From Chloroflexota bacterium (GTDB lineage Bacteria; Chloroflexota; UBA6077): DNA of 7,068 bases. Position 1 is the first letter of the stretch, and every line of letters begins with the position of its first letter. The stretch lies in the NCBI GenBank assembly GCA_021806765.1, contig JAJZQR010000279.1, positions 1 through 7,068 on the forward strand. Reading direction: 5' to 3'. Of this stretch, positions 1 through 4,388 are shown one piece after another. Both the position numbers and the translations under genes were made by a program. The notes under the pieces were generated by a model that did not search any database, was not told the origin of the DNA, and saw only the letters and a program-made list of their open reading frames with translations.

Positions 1-3
1 GGT

Positions 4-33
4 TTGTGCTTTCCCCGCCCCCTGGGCTATAAT
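4..33 (+). promoter_or_regulatory. Likely sigma-70-type promoter of argS
   Basis: A perfect TATAAT -10 box lies at 28-33. A weak -35 candidate, TTGTGC (3 of 6 matches to TTGACA), lies at 4-9 with an 18-base spacer. Transcription would start near 40, just before the leader hairpin, leaving a 5' leader of about 55 bases ahead of the argS start. The -10 is convincing; the -35 is tentative. Confidence 0.55.
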
Positions 34-42
34 CCTTTTTGA

Positions 43-66
43 CGTCTGGCCCGTTGGGGTCAGACG
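43..66 (+). promoter_or_regulatory. Leader hairpin in the argS 5' UTR
   Basis: The arms 43-52 and 57-66 form a 10-bp stem with one G-U pair and a four-base GTTG loop. The stem would sit almost at the 5' end of the transcript and ends 14 bases before the Shine-Dalgarno site. No U-run follows it, so it is not a typical terminator. A stabilising 5' stem is the simplest reading. A regulatory role is possible, but no alternative pairing or T-box architecture is visible. Confidence 0.45.
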
Positions 67-94
67 ACACCGTTTATTTGTAGGAGCCACCAAC

Positions 95-1753
95 GTGACG
101 ACCGTGCGCGGCAAGCTACGCGACCTCCTTGTGGACGCCGTACAGAGGGCACAGCAGCAGGGCGTGCTGCCGCCGGTGGCGGTCCCCGAGATTACCATCG
201 AGACCCCACAGAAGCCGGAGCATGGCGACTACGCCAGCAACGTGGCCCTGAAGATGGCCCGCACGGCCCGCATGGATCCCATGTCCATAGCGCTCGCTCT
301 GGCCAACCAGATCGTCTCGGCCGGCTTCCTCTCCGGCGTCGAGGTAGCCAGGCCCGGTTTCTTGAACTTTCGGCTCTCTCCGGCATGGCTAGCATCCCAG
401 GTGGAGGATATCCTCACTCAGGGCAACAGCTACGGCTCCGTGCCCCTGGGAAACGGCGCCAGGGTGCAGGTGGAGTACGTTAGCGCCAATCCTACCGGCC
501 CACTCCACGTGGGAGCAGGGCGGGGCGCTGCCCTGGGCGATAGTCTGGCTAACATTCTGGCCCATGCGGGCTACCAGGTGGAGCGGGAGTACTACGTCAA
601 CGACGCCGGGGCGCGGATGGAGGTCTTCTTCTCCACCCTCTACGTTCGCTACCTCCAGCAATTCGGGATCGAGGCAGAACTCCCTGCCGACGGTTACGCG
701 GGGGAGTACATGGTCGATCTGGCCAGAGAGATCGCTCAGGAGCGGGGCCGAGAGTTTCTGGAGATGCCCGGGGAGGAGGCGCTGCCCGGACTGGGGCGTC
801 TCGGAACCGAGAAGATGCTGGGGAAGATCCGCCGCGACCTGGACGCCATGAACGTCCGGTTCGACCGGTGGTTCTCCGAGCAGTCCCTCTACGACACCGG
901 CCTGGTCGACCAGACCATCGAGGAGTTGAGGAAGCGCGGCTACGTAGCCGAGCGGGAGGGCGCGGTCTGGTTCGCCTCCTCGGCCCTGGGCGAGGACAAG
1001 GACAACGTCCTGGTGCGCAGCAACGGAGCCCCCACCTACTTCGCCTCGGATGCCGCCTACCATTATGACAAGTTCGTCGTTCGGGGCTACGACCGGGTCA
1101 TCGACGTGTGGGGAGCCGATCATCAGGGCCACGTACCCCGGATGAAGGCGATGGTGTCCGCCCTGGGGATCGACCCCGCGCGGCTGGAGCTGATCATCTA
1201 CCAGCTGGTCAGTCTGAAGCGCAGCGGTAAGCCCGTCCGTATGTCGAAGCGAACGGGGGAGATCATCACCCTCGGAGAGGTGCTGGAAGAGGTGGGCCCG
1301 GATGCCGTTCGGTTCTTCCTCCTGGCCCGTTCCGCCGACGGGATGATGGACTTCGACCTGGACCTCGCCAAGGAGCAGTCCAGCGAGAACCCGGTCTACT
1401 ACGTCCAGTACGCGCATGCCCGTATCGCCAGCATCCTGCGCTTCGCCGGTGACGTCGACTTCTCCTCCGGAGACGTGTCGCTGCTCACCTCCGAACCGGA
1501 GCTAGACCTGATCCGCAAGATGCTGGTGCTGCCCGAGCTGGTGGAGACGGCCGCCACGACCCTGGCTCCCCATCACCTGCCCCACTACTCGCAGGAGATC
1601 GCCGCGGTCTTCCACTCCTTCTACAAGCAGTGCAGGGTCGTTACTGAGGACGAGGCTCTGACCAAGGCTCGCCTCAAGCTGGTCAGCGCCGCCAAGGTGG
1701 TGCTGGGGAACACCCTGGTCTTGATGGGTGTCAACGCCCCCGAAGCGATGTAG
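95..1753 (+). CDS. argS: Arginyl-tRNA synthetase (class I)
   Basis: This cytoplasmic enzyme charges tRNA-Arg with arginine, using ATP. The 552-residue length is normal for bacterial ArgS. The N-terminal Add-1 domain covers about residues 1-95 and includes HGDYASN (43-49). The catalytic Rossmann core follows, with the HIGH-type signature as HVGA at 138-141 inside SANPTGPLHVGAGRG and the KMSKS-type signature as MSKR at 383-386. The C-terminal DALR anticodon-binding domain starts around 432 (NPVYYVQYAHARI). The GTG start is supported by GGAG at 83-86 with an 8-base gap. The gene has its own promoter and leader hairpin upstream and converges on the yciH operon. A tRNA-Arg gene lies 1.7 kb downstream, but nothing shows that the two are co-regulated. 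All core motifs look intact. Confidence 0.98.
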   Translation: MTTVRGKLRDLLVDAVQRAQQQGVLPPVAVPEITIETPQKPEHGDYASNVALKMARTARMDPMSIALALANQIVSAGFLSGVEVARPGFLNFRLSPAWLASQVEDILTQGNSYGSVPLGNGARVQVEYVSANPTGPLHVGAGRGAALGDSLANILAHAGYQVEREYYVNDAGARMEVFFSTLYVRYLQQFGIEAELPADGYAGEYMVDLAREIAQERGREFLEMPGEEALPGLGRLGTEKMLGKIRRDLDAMNVRFDRWFSEQSLYDTGLVDQTIEELRKRGYVAEREGAVWFASSALGEDKDNVLVRSNGAPTYFASDAAYHYDKFVVRGYDRVIDVWGADHQGHVPRMKAMVSALGIDPARLELIIYQLVSLKRSGKPVRMSKRTGEIITLGEVLEEVGPDAVRFFLLARSADGMMDFDLDLAKEQSSENPVYYVQYAHARIASILRFAGDVDFSSGDVSLLTSEPELDLIRKMLVLPELVETAATTLAPHHLPHYSQEIAAVFHSFYKQCRVVTEDEALTKARLKLVSAAKVVLGNTLVLMGVNAPEAM

Positions 1754-1760
1754 CCACGAT

Positions 1761-1845
1761 CAACGTAGGGCATGGCCCTGTGCCCTGCCGCCCGGTTCGT
1801 GCCACTGCCAAAAGGGCGGCGGGGGACAAGCCCCGCCCTACGTTG
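1761..1845. repeat. MITE/REP-like palindromic element between argS and yciH
   Basis: Perfect 10-bp terminal inverted repeats CAACGTAGGG (1761-1770) and CCCTACGTTG (1836-1845) bound an 85-bp GC-rich element. Inside it, 1783-1793 pairs with 1814-1824 (11 bp with one G-U). A second, alternative hairpin pairs 1818-1824 with 1831-1837. No ORF is present. From general knowledge, short elements beginning GTAGGGCGGGG are dispersed between genes in many GC-rich environmental genomes. Whether this one is repeated in its own genome cannot be seen from one copy. Confidence 0.6.
1810..1837 (-). terminator. Intrinsic terminator-like hairpin after yciH
   Basis: Read on the minus strand, GGCGGGG (1837-1831), a six-base loop and CCCCGCC (1824-1818) form a 7-bp GC stem. 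It is followed by GCCC and a short TTTT run (1813-1810). It starts about 15 bases past the yciH stop. It is part of the palindromic element, so the element may serve as the operon's terminator. The U-run is short. Confidence 0.45.
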
Positions 1846-1851
1846 TTCTAG

Positions 1852-2247
1852 CTATCCTCCGGCCAGCTTCGCCTTGTAGCCCATCTCTGTCAGCTTCGAC
1901 AGCACCAGGTCTCTGTGGTCCCCCTGGATCTCGATGATGCCATCCTTCGAGGTGCCCCCGGAGCCGCAGAGTCGCTTCAGGGTCCCGGCCAACTCCTCCA
2001 CTGCCGCGGGGCTTCCAGGCACTCCAGTTATCACGGTGACCGTCTTGCCCCGACGGTTTCGCCGATCCCGCGAGACCCTGACGATCCCGTCGCTCCTGGG
2101 TGCGGGGCGCTGCTGCGCCTGGGGCCCTGAACGTTGCGGCCGGCAGCTACATGCCTTCACCGGCTTGTGGCAGTTGGGGCAGACCCTTCCCTGTGCGGTG
2201 TCGTACACCACCGGGCGGTCGTCGTTCCGCCCCGGGCCTCCGATCAT
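1852..2247 (-). CDS. yciH: YciH/SUI1 family (eIF1-like) protein with N-terminal Cys motif
   Basis: The C-terminal two thirds (about residues 53-131) is a SUI1 domain, the fold of eukaryotic and archaeal initiation factor eIF1. It matches E. coli YciH in DGIVRVSR, the RGK..TVITG stretch, CGSGGTSKDGIIEIQGDHRD and the terminal KLAGG. Bacterial YciH is thought to affect start-site fidelity or act as a stress-linked inhibitor of initiation on the 30S subunit; its role is not settled. Residues 23-35 carry CPNC then CSC, a compact four-Cys knuckle that could bind zinc and is absent from E. coli YciH. A basic Gln/Pro/Arg-rich linker (36-52) joins the two parts. The ATG overlaps the upstream gene's TGA as ATGA, so translation is probably coupled. 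It converges on argS, with a hairpin terminator between them. Confidence 0.9.
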   Translation of the reverse strand: MIGGPGRNDDRPVVYDTAQGRVCPNCHKPVKACSCRPQRSGPQAQQRPAPRSDGIVRVSRDRRNRRGKTVTVITGVPGSPAAVEELAGTLKRLCGSGGTSKDGIIEIQGDHRDLVLSKLTEMGYKAKLAGG

Positions 2248-2591
2248 CCGCAGCTCCCCCCGCCGCAGCTGCAGCTGCCACCGTCGCCGCGACTGTCATC
2301 ATGGTCGCAACTGTCGCAGTCGCCCTCGGCCATCTCGAGGGTTAGCTCCCCCTCGGCGTTCAGACCCACGATAGACCCGGCAAAGATGCTCTCGGACTCG
2401 CCGCAGAAGGCAATGGTGACCCCATCCACGTCTTCGATCTTAGCGTCCGCCGGCGCGGATTCCGCGAGCCCCACGGAGCAGTCGAAGCCTCCGTCCCCGT
2501 CGGGATCGGCATCGAACCGCAGAACCGCTGGCCCGCCGTTGGAGGCGAGAGTGCGTAGTTCCCTGGCAGCTTCGGGCGTGATGATTATCAT
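2244..2591 (-). CDS. HesB/IscA-like (A-type Fe-S carrier fold) protein with Cys-rich tail
   Basis: This is a 115-residue acidic protein. Residues 1-87 resemble the HesB/IscA (Fe-S biosynthesis, PF01521) fold: an opening ITPEAARELR, LRFDADPDGDGGFDCSVGL around residues 24-42, VDGVTI at 55-60, then SIVGL and ELTLEM. Cys38 sits where A-type carriers have their first cluster ligand. The usual CGC ligand pair after the core is not in its normal context. Instead a Gly/Asp/Ser-rich tail (88-115) carries Cys92, Cys95, Cys107, Cys109 and Cys114 plus His97, which could bind metal. The start is ATG with GGAGG only four bases upstream on the minus strand (2600-2596), a short gap but the best option. It is the first gene of a two-gene operon coupled to yciH by ATGA. 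The family call is by motif only; Fe-S transfer is an inference and the partner is unknown. Confidence 0.65.
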   Translation of the reverse strand: MIIITPEAARELRTLASNGGPAVLRFDADPDGDGGFDCSVGLAESAPADAKIEDVDGVTIAFCGESESIFAGSIVGLNAEGELTLEMAEGDCDSCDHDDSRGDGGSCSCGGGSCG

Positions 2592-2642
2592 TCATCCTCC
2601 ATCGGATGACATGGCGCTATGTAAACCATGTCTCGAACAGGG

Positions 2643-2671
2643 AGTATAGCAAAAAGGCCTCAGGTTGTGAC
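2643..2671 (-). promoter_or_regulatory. Promoter of the HesB-like/yciH operon (minus strand)
   Basis: On the minus strand, GTCACA (2671-2666, 4 of 6 matches) and TATACT (2648-2643, 5 of 6) are separated by exactly 17 bases. Transcription would start near 2636, giving a leader of about 45 bases. The -35 coincides with that of the divergent tRNA promoter. Confidence 0.5.
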
Positions 2672-2683
2672 CGTTCGAGGCCT
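2655..2683. promoter_or_regulatory. Inverted repeat centred on the shared -35 region
   Basis: AGGCCTC (2655-2661) and GAGGCCT (2677-2683) are perfect 7-bp arms with a 15-base spacer. Their centre (2669) nearly coincides with the midpoint of the two divergent -10 boxes (2668). It could be an operator for a dimeric regulator acting on both promoters. Alternatively, read on the minus strand, the arms form a stem followed by TTTTT (2655-2651), which would look like a weak terminator with a large loop. Confidence 0.4.
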
Positions 2684-2693
2684 ATGTTATACT
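2665..2693 (+). promoter_or_regulatory. Promoter of the first tRNA-Ser unit
   Basis: TTGTGA (2665-2670, 4 of 6) and TATACT (2688-2693, 5 of 6) are spaced by exactly 17 bases. The -10 is preceded by TGT, giving an extended -10. The start would be near 2700, 33 bases ahead of tRNA-Ser(CGA). The short leader contains a 6-bp hairpin, GGAGCC/GGCTCC (2708-2723) with a CCAT loop. Confidence 0.65.
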
Positions 2694-2732
2694 TTCCTTA
2701 CGGCCTTGGAGCCCCATGGCTCCCGGCTGCCC

Positions 2733-2819
2733 GGAGGGATCGCATAGTCCGGTTGAGTGCGCCCGACTCGAAATCGGGTATGCCGCAAGGCATCGGGGGT
2801 TCAAATCCCTCTCCCTCCG
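2733..2819 (+). tRNA. tRNA-Ser(CGA)
   Basis: This is an 87-base class II tRNA. The acceptor GGAGGGA (2733-2739) pairs with TCCCTCC (2812-2818). The anticodon stem is CCCGA/TCGGG with loop CTCGAAA and anticodon CGA at 2769-2771, reading UCG. The long variable arm ATGCC-GCAA-GGCAT lies within 2779-2794. The T stem is 2795-2799/2807-2811 with loop TTCAAAT. The discriminator is G2819, as expected for serine. CC follows but then G, so CCA is not fully encoded. Confidence 0.96.
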
Positions 2820-2830
2820 CCGTTTCAAGG

Positions 2831-2905
2831 TATCAGCCATCAGTTGTCAGCAGTCAGCTGATGGCATCAATCCAATAGCTGATTGCTGACAGCTGATAGC
2901 TGACA
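2831..2905. repeat. Long imperfect inverted repeat made of heptamers, between two tRNA-Ser genes
   Basis: The arms 2831-2859 and 2877-2905 pair over 29 positions with two mismatches and two G-U pairs, around a 17-base loop. Each arm is four tandem heptamers. The right arm reads AGCTGAT, TGCTGAC, AGCTGAT, AGCTGAC; the left arm is built of the complementary form, TATCAGC, CATCAGT, TGTCAGC, AGTCAGC. It lies in the transcribed spacer between tRNA-Ser(CGA) and tRNA-Ser(GGA) with no U-run on either side. It may be a dispersed palindromic repeat, a precursor-processing stem or both. Confidence 0.75.
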
Positions 2906-2913
2906 GCCAAAAT

Positions 2914-2998
2914 GGAGAGGTCGCCTAGTGGCCTAGGGCGCTCGCCTGGAAAGCGGGTAGGTGTAACAGCCTCGTGGGTTCAAATCCCACCCTCTCCG
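2914..2998 (+). tRNA. tRNA-Ser(GGA)
   Basis: This is a class II tRNA. The acceptor GGAGAGG (2914-2920) pairs with CCTCTCC (2991-2997). The anticodon stem is CTCGC/GCGGG with loop CTGGAAA and anticodon GGA at 2948-2950, reading UCC and UCU. The variable arm is 2958-2973. The T stem is GTGGG/CCCAC with loop TTCAAAT. The discriminator is G2998. It is the only tRNA here with an encoded CCA (2999-3001). It is probably co-transcribed with tRNA-Ser(CGA). Confidence 0.96.
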
Positions 2999-3015
2999 CC
3001 ATGCCGTTTCGACAC

Positions 3016-3052
3016 CGGAAGCAGCCACCAAGGGGCTGCTTCCGTCGTTCTT
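3016..3052 (+). terminator. Terminator-like hairpin after tRNA-Ser(GGA)
   Basis: A perfect 11-bp stem (3016-3026 with 3034-3044; core GGAAGCAGCC/GGCTGCTTCC) has a 7-base loop and is followed by TCGTTCTT. The downstream tract is only partly T-rich, so termination may be incomplete. Its position, 15 bases past the tRNA CCA end and ahead of a new promoter, supports an end-of-unit role. Confidence 0.55.
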
Positions 3053-3058
3053 GCCGGA

Positions 3059-3101
3059 GGCCGAAAACCCCGTAAGGCCCCCTGCGCGGGGCGCTTCGGC
3101 C
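3059..3101. other. GC-rich compound hairpin between tRNA units
   Basis: GGCCGAA (3059-3065) can pair with TTCGGCC (3095-3101), and inside it CCCCG (3068-3072) with CGGGG (3087-3091). It lies between the terminator-like hairpin and the next promoter. No U-run follows. It could add to termination of the first unit; no other role is visible. Confidence 0.35.
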
Positions 3102-3111
3102 GCCTGTTGCA

Positions 3112-3140
3112 TTGACACGGGGGGTCGTCTCGGCTAGAAT
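3112..3140 (+). promoter_or_regulatory. Strong promoter of the second tRNA unit
   Basis: A perfect -35 TTGACA (3112-3117) and TAGAAT -10 (3135-3140, 5 of 6) are separated by 17 bases, the best promoter in the window. The start would be near 3147, about 60 bases ahead of tRNA-Ser(TGA). It probably drives Ser(TGA), Ser(GCT) and Arg(GCG) together. Confidence 0.8.
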
Positions 3141-3206
3141 CTCCTGTAGAGGCGTCGCCGTGCGGCACTCTGATCTCTCGGTTAATAGCAGAATAGCGGT
3201 GCACCT

Positions 3207-3289
3207 GGAGGGGTGTCCGAGTGGTTTATGGTGGCCGTCTTGAAAACGGTCGGGCGTGAGCCCCGGGGGTTCGAATCCCTCCCCCTCCG
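3207..3289 (+). tRNA. tRNA-Ser(TGA)
   Basis: This is a class II tRNA. The acceptor GGAGGGG (3207-3213) pairs with CCCCTCC (3282-3288). The anticodon stem is GCCGT/ACGGT with loop CTTGAAA and anticodon TGA at 3241-3243, reading UCA and wobbling to other UCN codons. The variable arm holds GGGC-GTGA-GCCC (3251-3264). The T stem is GGGGG/CCCTC with loop TTCGAAT. The discriminator is G3289, followed by CC then G, so CCA is incomplete. Confidence 0.96.
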
Positions 3290-3334
3290 CCGCCTCAGTC
3301 GGCAGTCTTCTTCCAGGTGGCGTCGCGGTATCGC

Positions 3335-3426
3335 GGAGGAGTCGCATAGTTGGTCTAGTGCGGCCGCCTGCTAAGCGGTTACAGGGGCCTAAACCTCTGT
3401 CATGGGTTCGAATCCCATCTCCTCCG
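3335..3426 (+). tRNA. tRNA-Ser(GCT)
   Basis: This is a 92-base class II tRNA. The acceptor GGAGGAG (3335-3341) pairs with CTCCTCC (3419-3425). The anticodon loop CTGCTAA carries GCT at 3370-3372, reading AGC and AGU. The very long variable arm pairs ACAGGGG with CCTCTGT (3381-3400). The T stem is ATGGG/CCCAT with loop TTCGAAT. The discriminator is G3426, followed by CCT, so CCA is incomplete. Only seven bases separate it from the tRNA-Arg, so the two are surely processed from one transcript. Confidence 0.96.
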
Positions 3427-3433
3427 CCTCCTT

Positions 3434-3507
3434 GCCCCGGTAGCTCAGTGGATTAGAGCGTTGGGTTGCGGACCCAAAGGTCGTAGGTTCGAGTCCTATC
3501 CGGGGTG
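3434..3507 (+). tRNA. tRNA-Arg(GCG)
   Basis: This is a 74-base class I tRNA. The acceptor GCCCCGG (3434-3440) pairs with CCGGGGT (3500-3506), closing with a G-U pair. The D arm is GCTC/GAGC with loop AGTGGATTA; the A after GG is the A20 arginine identity base. The anticodon stem is TTGGG/CCCAA with loop TTGCGGA, giving anticodon GCG at 3468-3470, which reads CGC and CGU. C35 and the G73 discriminator also fit ArgRS recognition. The T stem is GTAGG/CCTAT. CC then G follows, so CCA is incomplete. Most bacteria read these codons with an ACG anticodon edited to inosine, so GCG is unusual. Arg by anticodon is firm. Confidence 0.93.
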
Positions 3508-3537
3508 CCGTTCTTCGTAGTGTTGTCTGGTTGATGT

Positions 3538-3559
3538 CCGCGGGCGTGATCGCCCGCGG
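3538..3559. other. Perfect GC hairpin downstream of tRNA-Arg
   Basis: CCGCGGGCG (3538-3546), loop TGAT and CGCCCGCGG (3551-3559) form a perfect 9-bp stem 30 bases after the tRNA. No U-run follows. It may protect or help process the 3' trailer of the tRNA transcript. Confidence 0.5.
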
Positions 3560-3617
3560 CAGGGAACCCCATGGAGCCATCAGCTTGCAGGACGCTTGCG
3601 CGGTGGGCCGTCCGAGC

Positions 3618-3684
3618 CGGCTGTAGGCCAGCCGCTGGTCGACCGGGCTTGCCGCGTACATGGTCGACCGCGGTTTTTGTTTTG
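3618..3684 (+). terminator. Terminator region of the second tRNA unit, with alternative stems
   Basis: The U-rich tract TTTTTGTTTTG (3674-3684) directly follows a GC stem. The simplest pairing is CCGCG (3652-3656) with CGCGG (3669-3673). A longer one uses two copies of the self-complementary GGTCGACC (3637-3644 and 3662-3669) plus 3632-3634 with 3671-3673 across a one-base bulge. An earlier stem, CGGCTG (3618-3623) with CAGCCG (3629-3634), competes with the long form. It probably ends the tRNA transcript; conditional read-through into the WYL gene is possible but unproven. The rest of 3508-3729 has no gene or clear promoter. Confidence 0.6.
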
Positions 3685-3746
3685 TCCGCCACCCCACGGC
3701 CGCATCTGGCAGCCAGAGAACCATTCCCCGGAGGTGACTGCAGACG

Positions 3747-4385
3747 GTGGAACGGGACCAACTGGCGATCGACCGGCTCAGCCGGATCTGGGCCATCATC
3801 GAGCACATTGCCGAAAACCCCGGCACCAGCCGCCGCAGGCTTGCCGAACGGTACGCCCTCAGCGAGCGACAGGTTCAGGAAGACCTCAGGGTCATCCGGG
3901 AGGAACTCCGTTTCCCCCTGGTCCGCCGTAAGGGATACCGCTTCTCTGCGGGCGACGATCACGTGGTGCTGGATTTCTCCTTCTCAGAGGCCAGAGCCCT
4001 GATATCTGCCCTGAAGGTTGCTGCCCAGGATCGAGCCGTTCCGATGGAATCGCTCCGCTCGCTCCTCTCCAAGTTGCCGGCCGTTTTCCCGCTCCACCTT
4101 CAGCCGCTAATCCGTAAGAGCCTGGAATCCCTGGGCAGTCCAGAACCTGCCCTGGAGGAGAAGGTATTCCTGGCTCTCACCGAGGCGCTCTTCGAGAGGC
4201 GGCCGGTGCGCCTGCACATTTCGCCTCGGGCCAGCGTGACCGTTGCCGACCCGGTCATCGAGCCTCACCTGCTGATGCCTTATCTGGGGGCCTGGTATCT
4301 GGTGGGCCGGTGCAGACAGAAGAGGCGGGTGATGATGTTCAGAGTAGACAACATCGAAGCTGTGACGCTCGCTTCGAAGATGTGA
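3747..4385 (+). CDS. Short HTH-WYL family transcriptional regulator
   Basis: This is a 212-residue cytoplasmic DNA-binding protein. The N-terminal winged helix-turn-helix covers about residues 8-66 (TSRRRLAERYALSERQVQEDLRVI, then the wing RRKGYRF). The linker helix region is about 80-150. The WYL domain core follows from about 150 to 210, with the literal W183-Y184-L185 triplet in GAWYLVGRC and a following MMFRVDNIEAV strand. WYL domains typically bind nucleic-acid or nucleotide ligands and tune DNA binding. Usual WYL regulators run to about 300-330 residues with a C-terminal WCX extension; this protein stops right after the WYL core, so the extension is missing. The GTG start has an ideal SD, GGAGGTGA (3730-3737), with a 9-base gap. 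Its stop lies three bases from that of the convergent response regulator. The regulated genes are unknown. Confidence 0.85.
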   Translation: MERDQLAIDRLSRIWAIIEHIAENPGTSRRRLAERYALSERQVQEDLRVIREELRFPLVRRKGYRFSAGDDHVVLDFSFSEARALISALKVAAQDRAVPMESLRSLLSKLPAVFPLHLQPLIRKSLESLGSPEPALEEKVFLALTEALFERRPVRLHISPRASVTVADPVIEPHLLMPYLGAWYLVGRCRQKRRVMMFRVDNIEAVTLASKM

Positions 4386-4388
4386 AGG

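Noticed and set aside
389..1417. Long minus-strand ORF (342 residues) opposite argS
   Set aside because: It is a shadow ORF due to high GC at third codon positions of argS. The His/Gln/Gly-rich composition fits no family and no start signal is seen.
1934..2649. Plus-strand ORFs over the HesB-like/yciH operon
   Set aside because: Their composition is Ser/Pro/Arg-rich without motifs, while the minus-strand frames encode recognisable YciH and HesB-like proteins with coupled starts.
2831..2905. CRISPR-like repeat
   Set aside because: The units are adjacent heptamers in inverted arms, with no unique spacers and no cas genes.
2925..3347. Minus-strand ORFs through the tRNA-Ser genes containing strings such as RVGFEPTR and EGFEPPG
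   Set aside because: These are the well-known false proteins made by translating the antisense of tRNA T arms and anticodon arms. The tRNAs on the plus strand explain the sequence completely.
3660..3690. T-box-like string GGTCGACCGCGG followed by U-rich sequence and GTCC
   Set aside because: It resembles the T-box antiterminator motif only loosely. No stem I with a specifier loop is evident upstream, and the next gene is a WYL regulator, not a synthetase or amino-acid gene.
3389..3962. Minus-strand ORFs with RIGLEPTTFGS and DRTRTYDLWVRNPT strings
   Set aside because: These are antisense of tRNA-Ser(GCT) and tRNA-Arg(GCG), then out-of-frame sequence over the WYL gene. They have no SD and no family resemblance.
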